Below, piece by piece: positions 41,446 through 50,331 of a stretch of DNA of 64,000 nt. Location: NCBI GenBank assembly GCA_050014015.1, contig JBEKEC010000002.1, positions 124,001 to 188,000 on the forward strand. Direction: 5' to 3'. The DNA is from PALSA-1353 sp050014015 (GTDB taxonomy: Bacteria > Planctomycetota > Phycisphaerae > Tepidisphaerales > Tepidisphaeraceae). How positions within the stretch are numbered: position 1 is the stretch's first letter; the number at the start of each line of letters is the position of its first letter. The notes under the pieces are model-generated. The model saw only the letters and a program-made list of their open reading frames with translations. It was not told the DNA's origin and ran no database searches. The position numbers and the translations under genes were made by a program.

Positions 41446-41595
41446 CTTATGCGAAAACAACATCACAAAGCCGATGTATCGGTACGTCGTCAAAGATCAT
41501 TGTCATGGGGCATGGGGTTCGTGAAAAAAGCATACTCCTCCAAACCAATTATACAACCCCCGGCGCCGACCGGCCAAAAAAAGAGAAGATTCTTA

Positions 41596-41624
41596 TTGAC
41601 ATTTCCTGCACGAGCAAGCATAAT
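41596..41624 (+). promoter_or_regulatory. Strong promoter of the transposase, leaderless
   Basis: TTGACA (41596-41601), 17 bp, CATAAT (41619-41624). The predicted start is at about 41631-41632, the ATG of MNRLDK. Confidence 0.65.
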
Positions 41625-41631
41625 GTTCAGT

Positions 41632-42456
41632 ATGAACAGGCTTGATAAGGAAACGCGGGTTCGGATCGTTCAATGCCTTGTCGAGGGGGTCGGGGTCAAT
41701 GCCACTTGCCGAATGACCGGCGCTGCAAAGAACACGGTGTTAAAGCTGTTGGCTGACCTTGGCGAAGCGTGTGCGAAATATCACGACGAGCATGTCTGCC
41801 ATCTGCTGACGAAGCGCGTCCAGTGCGATGAGGTTTGGTCATTCGTTTACGCCAAGCAAAAGAACGTCCCCGCCGAAATGAAAGGGCAATTCGGCGTCGG
41901 CGACGTTTGGACCTGGACGGCCATTGACGCGGACACAAAGCTGATGATTTCGTGGATGATTGGCTTGCGTGATGCCGGATACGCGAACGAATTCATGCAC
42001 GATGTCGCCAGCCGGCTCGCCCGCAAGGTGCAGTTGACCACGGATGGCCTAAAGGTCTATCTGGACGCCGTAGAGGACGCTTTCGGCGGTGACATTGACT
42101 ATGCCCAACTCGTCAAGATTTACGGGGCGGAAAATCCCGGCGCTGGCCGTTACAGCCCACCACAGGTCATCGGTGTTGAGCATGAGGAAATCTGCGGAAC
42201 ACCCGACATTGGCCACGTCTCTACCAGCTACGTTGAGCGGTCGAATCTGACGATCCGAATGATGAACCGGCGATTTACCCGACTGACAAATGCGTTCTCA
42301 AAGAAGATCGACAATCACATACACGCCTTTGCCCTATTCGTCATGCACTACAACTTTTGCAAACTCCACGGAACAATCCGCGTCACCCCGGCCATGGAGG
42401 CCGGATTGTCAAAGACCGTTTGGGAGATTGAAGATTTACTGAAACTGATTGATTGA
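41632..42456 (+). CDS. IS1-like transposase
   Basis: 274 residues from ATG 41632 (an ATG three codons earlier lies within the -10). The N-terminus is a helix-turn-helix (RVRIVQCLVEGVGVNATCRMTGAAKNTVLKLL). A DDE-type core follows: VQCDEVWSFV with the first Asp, WTWTAIDADTKLMISW, VQLTTDGLKVYLDAV with the second Asp, and the Arg/Glu segment TSYVERSNLTIRMMNRRF. This is the IS1 family pattern in a single frame, without the usual frameshift. IS ends were not found next to it, so it may be a lone or domesticated copy. It precedes the R-M genes by 32 nt. Confidence 0.82.
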   Translation: MNRLDKETRVRIVQCLVEGVGVNATCRMTGAAKNTVLKLLADLGEACAKYHDEHVCHLLTKRVQCDEVWSFVYAKQKNVPAEMKGQFGVGDVWTWTAIDADTKLMISWMIGLRDAGYANEFMHDVASRLARKVQLTTDGLKVYLDAVEDAFGGDIDYAQLVKIYGAENPGAGRYSPPQVIGVEHEEICGTPDIGHVSTSYVERSNLTIRMMNRRFTRLTNAFSKKIDNHIHAFALFVMHYNFCKLHGTIRVTPAMEAGLSKTVWEIEDLLKLID

Positions 42457-42488
42457 GAATCACGGTCACTCTGGTAAAAGGATGCAAC

Positions 42489-43112
42489 ATGAAATCATTG
42501 GATGATTTGAATGGGAAGTTTTCGACGATCCTGGCCGATCCGCCATGGCGATTTCAAAACCGTACGGGGAAGATGGCCCCGGAGCACAAGCGCCTGTCCC
42601 GGTATGAGACGATGAGCATAGAGGAAATCTGCGCTCTGCCTGTCGCCGCTCATGCTGCCGACCCCTCTCACCTTTACCTGTGGGTTCCCAACGCTCTGTT
42701 GCCGTGGGGCCTGCGCGTAATGGACGCCTGGGGATTCCAGTACAAGGCGAACGTCGTCTGGTACAAAGTCCGTAAGGACGGTGGTCCTGATGGGCGCGGC
42801 GTCGGATTCTATTTCCGGAACGTTACCGAAATCCTGTTGTTCGGAATTCGTGGCAAGATGCGCACGCTTCAACCGGGGCGGACCCAGGTAAATATCATTG
42901 CGACCCGCAAGCGAGAGCACTCCCGCAAACCATCCGCCGTCTACGGACTCATTGAGCGGTGCAGCCCTGGCCCCCGCTTAGAGCTATTCGCCCGGGAGCG
43001 AGTCAAGGGCTGGACACAGTGGGGAATCGAATTAGACAGCTATGCCGTCAAGCGTGATGTTCACCCGATGTACGACAGCGACGAGTCCAGTGATTACATG
43101 TTCGCGTCGTAA
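42489..43112 (+). CDS. MT-A70-family DNA adenine methyltransferase
   Basis: 207 residues from ATG 42489 with AAAAGGA upstream. The catalytic motif is ILADPPWRFQN (DPPW, about residues 15-18), and the SAM-binding motif is near the C-terminus (KPSAVYGLIERCSPGPRLELFAR, matching the PxxxxxxIE...LELFAR pattern). This class methylates adenine N6 and includes bacterial type II modification enzymes. The gene converges on the BglII-type endonuclease with a 19-bp overlap, so it is the protective partner. Target sequence is not visible from the protein alone. Confidence 0.88.
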   Translation: MKSLDDLNGKFSTILADPPWRFQNRTGKMAPEHKRLSRYETMSIEEICALPVAAHAADPSHLYLWVPNALLPWGLRVMDAWGFQYKANVVWYKVRKDGGPDGRGVGFYFRNVTEILLFGIRGKMRTLQPGRTQVNIIATRKREHSRKPSAVYGLIERCSPGPRLELFARERVKGWTQWGIELDSYAVKRDVHPMYDSDESSDYMFAS

Positions 43113-43684
43113 CATTCTGGCATGATGCCAATGGCCAGAACCGGGCATCCCCCAGCCCCACCGCCGTCTATCTTTGGCAACAGCTTGTTCCAGTGCGTTG
43201 TCGAATTGCCGTATTTCTTGCCGATGCCCAATCCATCGAATATGTGCTGTAGCTCGGAAACTCGCGTAATAATGACCCCGACCGACATTACGCGAAGCTG
43301 ATGCAGTAGGCGGAAGTTGTTGAGATCTCGGTCATAGAACTCGGTTTTGTTGTTCCACTCCACCTCGATACCAATCCCGCCCTTGAAGTTGTCGATCCTG
43401 TGCGTCGGCACGTCGATTTCCGTTTGATCTACCCGAATTCCGATATCGAATTGCTTTTCCGCCCAGCCCCGCGCGTTCAAATAGCCATCAAGCCGCTGCG
43501 GAATACGGGATCGTCCGCCCCCACCGACCATAATGTCACTTCTTTTGAGACGGAATTCGCGCAGGCAACCAAGCAATTCGTTCCATTGTTCAGGAAAGTC
43601 GCCAGCCAGGATCGCGGCGGCATGATTCCATTCTTTCAGCCGGTATCGCGCTAAGATGTCCGCTGGAACGTCATCCAGTCCCAT
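43094..43684 (-). CDS. BglII/BstYI-family type II restriction endonuclease
   Basis: 196 residues from ATG 43684 (a TTG two codons earlier is possible). The PD-(D/E)XK core appears as GIGIEVEWNNKTEFYDRDLNNFRLLHQL, with the Glu-x-Glu/Lys cluster seen in BglII/BstYI. VGVIITRVSELQHIFDGLG and KYGNSTTHWNKL are the other family segments. BglII and BstYI cut AGATCT and RGATCY, so a GATC-centred target is likely, though not certain. The tail-to-tail overlap with the methyltransferase means convergent transcription, which can limit endonuclease expression until modification is in place. Confidence 0.83.
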   Translation of the reverse strand: MGLDDVPADILARYRLKEWNHAAAILAGDFPEQWNELLGCLREFRLKRSDIMVGGGGRSRIPQRLDGYLNARGWAEKQFDIGIRVDQTEIDVPTHRIDNFKGGIGIEVEWNNKTEFYDRDLNNFRLLHQLRVMSVGVIITRVSELQHIFDGLGIGKKYGNSTTHWNKLLPKIDGGGAGGCPVLAIGIMPECYDANM

Positions 43685-43745
43685 GCCCAAATGAGACTGG
43701 AAATCGCCCTATGGGTCAAATTTCGGGCCGTCCGAACGAAATAAA

Positions 43746-43773
43746 TTCAAACTGAACCACTACCCAAATCTGG
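43746..43773 (-). repeat. 28-bp repeat, right boundary of the 3.2-kb island
   Basis: Reverse complement reads CCAGATTTGGGTAGTGGTTC plus AGTTTGAA, 25 of 28 identical to 40591-40618. It lies 60 bp before the endonuclease start. Confidence 0.7.
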
Positions 43774-43802
43774 ATGTGACGCTGATTCATCTCGGCTTGA
43801 CT

Positions 43803-43808
43803 TATAAT
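43803..43808 (+). promoter_or_regulatory. -10 element of the 43817 gene
   Basis: Perfect TATAAT, 8 nt before ATG 43817; no ribosome-binding site and no clear -35 at the usual distance. Confidence 0.45.
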
Positions 43809-43816
43809 CCCGCGAC

Positions 43817-44116
43817 ATGGCATTGGGCGTTTGCGATCTTTGCGGAAGGAAGCTGGAGCCGCACAATTTTTACGTCGTGCGGATCGACGTCTTCGCCGAT
43901 CCGTCGATGCCGGCCACGAGCTTGGCGGAATTGGAAGCGGTGGATTTCGACGCGGCCATCGATCGGTTGCTGGATCAGATGAAGGACATGACGGCTGATG
44001 AGCTTCAGGATCAGGTTCATCGGCGGTTTGAGATGAGGATTTGCCCGGCGTGTCAGCCGGAGTTTTTGGCCAATCCGCTGGGCAAGCCGCGGGGGGCGCG
44101 GGTTGGAGAAAATTAA
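43817..44116 (+). CDS. Small CxxC zinc-binding-type hypothetical protein
   Basis: 99 residues. Two cysteine pairs, CDLCGRKL at residues 6-13 and CPACQPEF near residue 82, would form one zinc site bringing the ends together. The middle is acidic and helical (LAELEAVDFDAAIDRLLDQMKDM). No enzyme motif. This is a conserved-looking small protein of the kind found in planctomycetes, function unknown. It has a TATAAT 8 nt upstream of the ATG instead of a ribosome-binding site. Confidence 0.7.
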   Translation: MALGVCDLCGRKLEPHNFYVVRIDVFADPSMPATSLAELEAVDFDAAIDRLLDQMKDMTADELQDQVHRRFEMRICPACQPEFLANPLGKPRGARVGEN

Positions 44117-44123
44117 AAAAAAT

Positions 44124-44158
44124 AGGCCGCACGGCGGAGGGTTAATGCCGTGCGGCCT
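44124..44158 (-). terminator. Strong hairpin with minus-strand T-run
   Basis: AGGCCGCACGGC (44124-44135) and GCCGTGCGGCCT (44147-44158), 11-nt loop. On the minus strand it is followed by ATTTTTTTTAATTTT, an ideal intrinsic terminator, although no minus-strand gene is recognised upstream of it. Confidence 0.65.
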
Positions 44159-44412
44159 GGCGGAGGAGGAAACGAGGCTTATGAGGCGAGATCCCTAGGT
44201 CTTGCAAGACCTCGCCGTTGTATTGTCAACCGTCCTGACTACCCAGATATCTTTCATACCCACGTCCTTACATGGGGGAGTAGAACAAAAGTTGTGCCAC
44301 ACTCCGTTTTTGGAGAGAATCGACCCCGCTCGCCGAGTGTTTTCAGCGGAAATCGCTGATTTTGGGCCAATTTTTTCGCTTGGGGATAGCTGAAATGATT
44401 AGAGGGATGTCG
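44159..44412. other. Leader region with a palindrome and a five-codon frame
   Basis: GGAGGAAACGAGGCTTATG begins a five-codon frame (MRRDP, stop at 44196-44198). It runs into a 16-bp perfect palindrome AGGTCTTGCAAGACCT (44197-44212) that is itself bracketed by GGCGAG and CTCGCC. The remainder up to the lipoprotein start holds nothing I recognise. Confidence 0.35.
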
Positions 44413-47376
44413 ATGCGAGATCGGCGAAAGATGCGGCAAACGCCATTTGGCTGCACATCAACTACGCACGGCCGCCTGGGCTTAACTCCAAGCACCATTG
44501 CTCTTTGCACGATGCTAATGGGGATTGGGTTAATTCCCGGATGCCAGCCGAATAAGGCCGCCGCCCCCCCGCCGGCGAGCGTGGCGGGAATCGGAATCAC
44601 GTTGGAAGCGGTGGATATAAACGATTCGCTGCTTCCGGCGAGCGATGGGAAGGCGATTGCGCTATCGGCGGCGAAGAACGAATGGACAAGCCTGGCGCTG
44701 CGGATCGGGAATTTGCCGCGGTCGGGGCCGAAGCTGGAACTTCGGGTCAGTTTTTCGCCGGCGATCCCGGCCGAGAACGTTTCGGCATTCCAGGCATTGC
44801 CGATGCCGGTGGACACCAACCGAGCCGGGTACGTCAGGCAAACGGGCATGTCGTCGGGCGCGCGGCAATTGCCGCGGGCGCTGTTGCCGATGAGCATGGC
44901 GGGTGGTGCGGTGGATCTTTCATCGCTGCGTGATCCGGCGCATCCGTTGGACCCACAAGGTCACGCCGTAGGCGGCGAGCCGGCGATTGTCTGGATCGAT
45001 CTTCACGTTCCACCGAAAGCGGCTGCGGGGGATTATGCGATTCGGTGCGAGGTTGCGGCGGGGGCAGGGGTGGCGGCGGCGGTGCGGGGGACGTTGCACG
45101 TTTATGACTTCGCGATCCCGGAAGAGCGGCATCTACTGATGGTCAGCGAGATCGATTGGGATCGATTGGAGCAGCTTTATCCGGATGAATTCGAGGCGAT
45201 CACGCCGCGGCTGGTGAACCGGAGCGAGGCGAAATACTCGGCGGCGGTACACGTTCTGGATCAACTGGTGGAGTTGGCGCAGGCGAACCGGACGGAGGTG
45301 GTGGTTCCGCGGCTTCAACCGACGGTGAAATGGCCGGCGGCCAATCGGCCGGCGGTGGACTGGTCGGATTTTGATTCGGTGGTATCGCCGTGGCTGAACG
45401 GCGACGGGTTTGGGGACCTGTCGCCGCTGGGATTCTGGCCGCTGCCGCGGGCGGATTATCTGGAGAATTACGATCCGGCGAGTCAGCGGGCATACTGGTC
45501 GAACGCGGCAACGCATTTCAACCGTGAGGATTGGCTGAGCCATTCGGGCGTGGTTTTGGAAAAGCGATCGGCGGCCCGGGCGACGGCGCTGCAGAGCATA
45601 CAGCTATCGATGCTGGCGCGGTCGATTCTTGAATCGCATCCGCTGCTGCGGGTGGTGTTGCCGCTGGAGGACGACCAGGTTCAGTTCGAGTCGTCGGACA
45701 ATCCGATGCTGTTGCCGGCGACGATGGCGCAGCGGATCGTGACGCTGTCGCCGGGGCTGGTGTTCGGCGCGCCGACGCAGAACTGGCCGGCGGAGGTGCG
45801 CCGTCCGGAGCACTGGATGCGAACGGAAGGAACGGGGCTGGTTCCGTACCTGGGAGCGGGGACGGATCAGCGGGACGTGCGGCTTTGGGCGTGGCTGGCG
45901 TATCTGAGGCAGGCGGATTTGATCCAATGGCCCGGGGCGCTACCGGAGCAGAACGATCCGGCGGAGCAAGCCGATCCGGGGAAGCCGACGTGGTTCTATC
46001 CGGGGAGTTGGTTCGGCGTGGCCGCGCCGGTGGCGAGCGTTCAACTGAAATGGCTGCGTCGGGCGCAGGAGGATTATGAGTATCTGATGCTGGCGGAGGA
46101 GCGGGGGATGAGGACGAACGCATTTTTGCTGGCCCGGCTGCTGGCGCGGCAGGTGGAGCTTCAGGCGGCGCAGGCGCCCGATCCGGAATACGGGCTTTTG
46201 AGCGGGACGGTGGACCAGAAGACGTGGGACGAGGCGCACGACCTGCTGGCGCGGTCGATCCTGGCGCGTCCGCCGGAGTCCTCGCCGGACGATCCCACCG
46301 TCAAGGCGGGGGAGCGGGAGTTGGACCTGGACATAGTCCGGTGGCAGTCGCCGAAGGAGCGTCCGTACGTCTTGCCGCGGACGGCGCAGTGGATGTGGGA
46401 CGATCCAAGCCGGTCAAACGGCGACCCGTGGGCCTTCTTGCGGCTTGGGGTGGACATCTACAACGCGGGGGACAACCGGCCGGAGGACAACCAACTGGAA
46501 TGGACGGGCGCCGGGGACGGTTGGGAAATCAAACCGCAGCCGCAGTTCATCGGCTCGCTACGGACGTACTGGGTGCAGCGATTTGCGATTGATGCGCGGG
46601 TGAATCTGGCCCGGATCAGCGCGAACTCGCGCAAGCCGCTGGAGATCACGTTTATAGACGGATACACGCGGGGCGCGTATGCGGCGCAGGCGATGTTGCC
46701 GGTGGCGGCGAGCGTGCGGCGCGAGGGGGACTTGCGTATCGACGGCAAGCTGGACGACTGGGCGGCGGACGATCTGATCCAAGACGGCCGGCTGACGAAG
46801 ATGGTGGACCGGCCGTCGATTCAGCATTGGCGGATCGAACCGGCATCGACGCCGTCGCAGATCTACACGGGTTGGAGCGACGACAATTTTTACCTGGCGT
46901 TCCGGGTCAACGGCGCGGCGCCGGGGCAGGAGTCGCACCGGAATTTCGTGGACTACCAGTTTCGCCGGGCGTGGGGCGAGGATTTGTGCCAGGTGTTGAT
47001 CCAGCCGATTTACGACGACAATTCGCTGGGCCCGTTGACGTACCTGGCGTGCAAACCGAACGGAGTTTGCATGGTGAAGCGGCGGCTGGACCCTCGGACG
47101 AATTCCGACCCGTGGCGGGAGACGGATGGGACGGCGGTGCGATACGCGGCCGATCCGGAGCAATCGGTCTGGACGGGCGAAGCGGCGATTCCGTGGCGGT
47201 TGCTGCTGAACAACAGCACCACCAGGCCGCGGCTGCTGAAGTTCAATTTCATCCAGCATCAGCAGTCGACCGGGGAGTCGGCAAGCTGGGCGGGCCCGAT
47301 CGATTTCGATCAAGACGATGGATTTATGGGACTGTTGTATTTACAGGAATTGAGCGCGCCGGGGCTGCATCCCTAA
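44413..47376 (+). CDS. Large lipoprotein with DUF4091 and carbohydrate-binding-like C-terminus
   Basis: 987 residues from ATG 44413, chosen because AGAGGG lies 6 nt upstream; two ATGs just before are possible. The signal peptide ends in a lipobox GLIPGC (about residue 43), so it is anchored in a membrane and faces outward. The middle (about 300-630) has the DUF4091 glycoside-hydrolase-like layout (SEIDWDRLEQLYP..., SWFGVAAPVASVQLKWLRRAQEDYEYLMLAEERG). The last 250 residues (RIDGKLDDWAADDL ... IYTGWSDDNFYLAFRVNG) match CBM9-like sugar-binding domains. It probably acts on extracellular polysaccharide; substrate unknown. Confidence 0.82.
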   Translation: MRDRRKMRQTPFGCTSTTHGRLGLTPSTIALCTMLMGIGLIPGCQPNKAAAPPPASVAGIGITLEAVDINDSLLPASDGKAIALSAAKNEWTSLALRIGNLPRSGPKLELRVSFSPAIPAENVSAFQALPMPVDTNRAGYVRQTGMSSGARQLPRALLPMSMAGGAVDLSSLRDPAHPLDPQGHAVGGEPAIVWIDLHVPPKAAAGDYAIRCEVAAGAGVAAAVRGTLHVYDFAIPEERHLLMVSEIDWDRLEQLYPDEFEAITPRLVNRSEAKYSAAVHVLDQLVELAQANRTEVVVPRLQPTVKWPAANRPAVDWSDFDSVVSPWLNGDGFGDLSPLGFWPLPRADYLENYDPASQRAYWSNAATHFNREDWLSHSGVVLEKRSAARATALQSIQLSMLARSILESHPLLRVVLPLEDDQVQFESSDNPMLLPATMAQRIVTLSPGLVFGAPTQNWPAEVRRPEHWMRTEGTGLVPYLGAGTDQRDVRLWAWLAYLRQADLIQWPGALPEQNDPAEQADPGKPTWFYPGSWFGVAAPVASVQLKWLRRAQEDYEYLMLAEERGMRTNAFLLARLLARQVELQAAQAPDPEYGLLSGTVDQKTWDEAHDLLARSILARPPESSPDDPTVKAGERELDLDIVRWQSPKERPYVLPRTAQWMWDDPSRSNGDPWAFLRLGVDIYNAGDNRPEDNQLEWTGAGDGWEIKPQPQFIGSLRTYWVQRFAIDARVNLARISANSRKPLEITFIDGYTRGAYAAQAMLPVAASVRREGDLRIDGKLDDWAADDLIQDGRLTKMVDRPSIQHWRIEPASTPSQIYTGWSDDNFYLAFRVNGAAPGQESHRNFVDYQFRRAWGEDLCQVLIQPIYDDNSLGPLTYLACKPNGVCMVKRRLDPRTNSDPWRETDGTAVRYAADPEQSVWTGEAAIPWRLLLNNSTTRPRLLKFNFIQHQQSTGESASWAGPIDFDQDDGFMGLLYLQELSAPGLHP

Positions 47377-47561
47377 GACTCCCACGCGATTTCAGACGAC
47401 CAGGATACCCATTTTAACGGCGGGGGTTTGCGGGTTGGGTAGACGTGGCAGATTTTAGTTTGCATCGGCACAGGGCTGGGGTACGATCAAGCCGGTTTCG
47501 CCTCAGTGGGAGCGGTATCTCAGTGCAACAATTGATTTCCGGATCAAAAAAGGAGAAGAAA
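47377..47561. other. Short spacer before the PEP-CTERM-like gene
   Basis: No gene. Bases 47551-47557 carry AAGGAGA for the next start; otherwise nothing clear. Confidence 0.4.
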
Positions 47562-48449
47562 ATGCTTCGTATCGCCAAGACCAGGAGTTTTTGCGGCTTG
47601 TACGTTGCGGCGGCGATTTGGGCGGCGGGCCCGATGTTCGGTTCGACGGCTCAAGCGGCGACCATCTCGAACGGCAATTCAGACCTGATCATCAATACCA
47701 GTGGATCGAATCCATTCATCACGAGTTGGACGGTGGACGGCGTGGATCAGTACGGAGGCTCCCCGGCCGGGAGCGAGGATTTCCAAATCTCCACGGGAGG
47801 CGGTTCGCTGGTCGAACTGAATTCTCTGAGCCTGACGAGTTCTTTCGTCAGCCCTCCTGGGCTTGGCTTGTTCTCCGCGACGTATACAGGTGAAGGCTAC
47901 ACGGTCACGGTGAAGGACACGCTCACCGGCGGCAACAGCGGAAGCGGCGCTTCGGCGCTAAGCGAAGTCATCACGATCAACAATACGGAAGCGGTCCCCG
48001 CCGATACGAACGTCAATAGTGCGATCGAACTTTCGCCGCTGACTTTCCGGTTGGTGCAGGTCAGCAATCTGACCTTGGACGCGACTGCGGGGAATGACGC
48101 GCTGACGCTTAGCCCCAGCCAGCCAAACACCGCGAACCAAACGAACCCGTTGGGAACGGTGGCCAACGTGAGTGTCACGCCGACGCCCACTTCGTTTACG
48201 GGCGGCACGGTCGGCTCGCAAAGTGCGTCGACCGGCCCGTTTTTCGGCAACGACAGTTTCTCGTTTGAATGGGATGGAACGATTGATGCCGGCAATTCGT
48301 ACCAGGTGAGCATCAATGAGACGGTGCAGGGGGCGACGGCGGGAACCGCGGCGGTGCCGCTGCCGAGTTCCGCGAAAAGCGCACTGACGATGCTGGCCGG
48401 GTTGGCGGTAATCGGCATCGTTCGGCGGATGCGAAGAGCGATCGCTTAA
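47562..48449 (+). CDS. Exported protein with VPLPSSA-type PEP-CTERM variant
   Basis: 295 residues from ATG 47562 with AAGGAGA 5 nt upstream. Signal peptide residues 1-32 (GLYVAAAIWAAGPMFGSTAQA). The body is Gly/Ser/Thr/Asn-rich beta-type sequence without charged clusters. The C-terminus VPLPSSAKSALTMLAGLAVIGIVRRMRRAIA in outline is the PEP-CTERM layout with VPLP in place of VPEP, a hydrophobic helix and an Arg-rich tail. This variant is common in planctomycetes and Verrucomicrobia. It is probably sorted to the cell surface. Function unknown; a strong terminator follows. Confidence 0.8.
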   Translation: MLRIAKTRSFCGLYVAAAIWAAGPMFGSTAQAATISNGNSDLIINTSGSNPFITSWTVDGVDQYGGSPAGSEDFQISTGGGSLVELNSLSLTSSFVSPPGLGLFSATYTGEGYTVTVKDTLTGGNSGSGASALSEVITINNTEAVPADTNVNSAIELSPLTFRLVQVSNLTLDATAGNDALTLSPSQPNTANQTNPLGTVANVSVTPTPTSFTGGTVGSQSASTGPFFGNDSFSFEWDGTIDAGNSYQVSINETVQGATAGTAAVPLPSSAKSALTMLAGLAVIGIVRRMRRAIA

Positions 48450-48475
48450 GGCGAAAATCCGATTGAAAAAGGACT

Positions 48476-48507
48476 GCCCCGGGAGCAAGCTCCCGGGGCT
48501 TTTGTTT
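48476..48507 (+). terminator. Intrinsic terminator GCCCCGGGAGC
   Basis: GCCCCGGGAGC, AA, GCTCCCGGGGC, then TTTTGTTT. An 11-bp perfect stem with a 2-nt loop. It shares its core with the ferredoxin terminator at 37890-37911. Confidence 0.85.
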
Positions 48508-48551
48508 GGGAAAGGATTGGGGCAATTTGGAGTTTTCCGCGGCCAAGGGAA

Positions 48552-48573
48552 CCCAGGGATGGCCATCCGTGGG
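48552..48573. repeat. Palindrome with GGATGGCCATCC core
   Basis: CCCAGGGATGG and CCATCCGTGGG, one mismatch, followed by CTTTCGGG. It is a second copy of the 19535-19556 element. Confidence 0.6.
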
Positions 48574-48654
48574 CTTTCGGGATTGAAATCGAACCACCAC
48601 CAATGCGCTTGGGGCGCTTGACGGTTGGCGCGCCGCCTTGGAGCATGGCGGGCA

Positions 48655-50331
48655 ATGGCGGACATTGATAAGGGGCGATCGGGATTTCTCAGGCCGGCGG
48701 GGTTGGCGGCCTCTTGTGTGGCGCTGCTGACGCTGGCGTTCGCGCCGGTGGGACAATTTTATCTCGCCTGGGTGGGCCTGGCGCCGTGGCTGATATTGCT
48801 GGCGGAAGCCAGATCGAAGAAATCAGTGTTTTTCTGGAGCTGGATCGCGGGGACGGCGTTCTTCGTCGCCAATATGTGGTGGATGTCATGCATCAGTTGG
48901 CCGGGGATGATGGCGCTGATGATTTTTTGCGGGCTGTATTGGGGGCTTGCGGCCCTGGTCATTCGCGGAGCGGGACTTTTGCACGGGGGGATTTTGGGCG
49001 GAGTGTTGGGGATCGCGGTAGTGTGGACGGCGTTTGAATGGTTGAGGGGAATTATCTTTACCGGGTTGCCGTGGTTGTATCTTGGATACACGCAGACGCC
49101 GATTTTGGCGATGTGCCAGGTGGCGGACATCGCGGGAGCATACGGGGTGACGTTCTGGGTGGTGGCGGTAAATGGGCTGGTGGCGACGGCATGGTTGAAT
49201 CGCGATCGGCTGCGCGGGTTGGTTCCGGCGGCGGGGGTAGTGGGGATGTTGACGATCATGCTGATGGGGTATGGGCTGTATCGGATGTGGCAGACGGCCC
49301 GCTGCCTATCGGCGGGTCCGACGCTGGCGCTGGTGCAATCGAATTACCCGCAAACCAACACAGGCGAAAAGCCGGTGAAAGTTGCCGAGAGGCTGGAATT
49401 CCATGCGGGCAAGACCCTGGCGGCATTGAATGATGAGCCGGGGAAAATCGACATGGTCGTCTGGTCGGAAACGATGATGTGCCCGCTGAACGTCACGGCC
49501 CGGCTGGAGGATCCGCGCTTTCAGGAGATTTACGAAGCGCTGAGCGGCCTGACGAGGAACAATCACGTCGCCTTGCTCACCGGCGGGGAATATTACGCGG
49601 ATTGGCAAGATGAGACGCGCGACGATGGGATATACCGGGTTCCGAAGGAGCAGCGGAACACGGTATATTTGTTCGATCGCGACGGGCGGATGGACGATTC
49701 GCCGGGGCATCGGTATGACAAGATCCATCTGGTTCCGTGGGGCGAATTCATTCCGGGTAAAGAGTCGATGCCGTTTTTGTACAAGCTGTCCGTGGCGTTG
49801 GGGCCGAACTATTACACGGATTACATCATGCAGCCCGGAGACGTGCTGACGGTGTTTCATTTGAAGGACCAGGGGCGGGACTTTCGATTTGTGACGCCGA
49901 TCTGCTTTGAGGACATTGATGCGCGGATTTGCTCGGCGATGTTTCGGCCGACGGATGGCGGGGGCAAGCGTGCGGATTTTCTGGTGAACCTGACGAACGA
50001 CGGGTGGTTCAAGGCGAACGAGAACGCGCAGCATTTTCAGGCGGCGACGTTCCGGAGCATCGAAAACCGCGCGTGGATGGCGCGGTGCGTCAACACGGGG
50101 ATCAGCGGGTTTATAGATTCCGAGGGGCACAGCGGCGATCTCTTGCCCGCCAGGGTGGAAGGGTCGAGCGTGAGGCGGATCATGATCGACGGTCGGCTGA
50201 GTTTTTACACGAGATTCGGGGACGTTTTCGCATGGGGTTGCGTCGGGGGGTCGGGGGTGATGGCGGCGTGGGCGTGGAAAAACAGGCGGAAACCGGAGAC
50301 GGCGAAGAAAGAAGAGGAAAAGTCATCATGA
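48655..50331 (+). CDS. lnt: Apolipoprotein N-acyltransferase
   Basis: 558 residues. It adds the third acyl chain to the N-terminal cysteine of lipoproteins, in the inner membrane. About six N-terminal helices (LAASCVALLTLAFAPVGQFYLAWVGLAPW in outline) are followed by a periplasmic nitrilase domain with the catalytic triad: Glu in VVWSETMMCP, Lys in YDKIHLVPWGEF and Cys in TPICFEDID. One C-terminal helix closes it. The window holds several lipoproteins that would be its substrates. ATG 48655 is chosen; no strong ribosome-binding site. Its stop overlaps the next start (ATGA). Confidence 0.93.
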   Translation: MADIDKGRSGFLRPAGLAASCVALLTLAFAPVGQFYLAWVGLAPWLILLAEARSKKSVFFWSWIAGTAFFVANMWWMSCISWPGMMALMIFCGLYWGLAALVIRGAGLLHGGILGGVLGIAVVWTAFEWLRGIIFTGLPWLYLGYTQTPILAMCQVADIAGAYGVTFWVVAVNGLVATAWLNRDRLRGLVPAAGVVGMLTIMLMGYGLYRMWQTARCLSAGPTLALVQSNYPQTNTGEKPVKVAERLEFHAGKTLAALNDEPGKIDMVVWSETMMCPLNVTARLEDPRFQEIYEALSGLTRNNHVALLTGGEYYADWQDETRDDGIYRVPKEQRNTVYLFDRDGRMDDSPGHRYDKIHLVPWGEFIPGKESMPFLYKLSVALGPNYYTDYIMQPGDVLTVFHLKDQGRDFRFVTPICFEDIDARICSAMFRPTDGGGKRADFLVNLTNDGWFKANENAQHFQAATFRSIENRAWMARCVNTGISGFIDSEGHSGDLLPARVEGSSVRRIMIDGRLSFYTRFGDVFAWGCVGGSGVMAAWAWKNRRKPETAKKEEEKSS

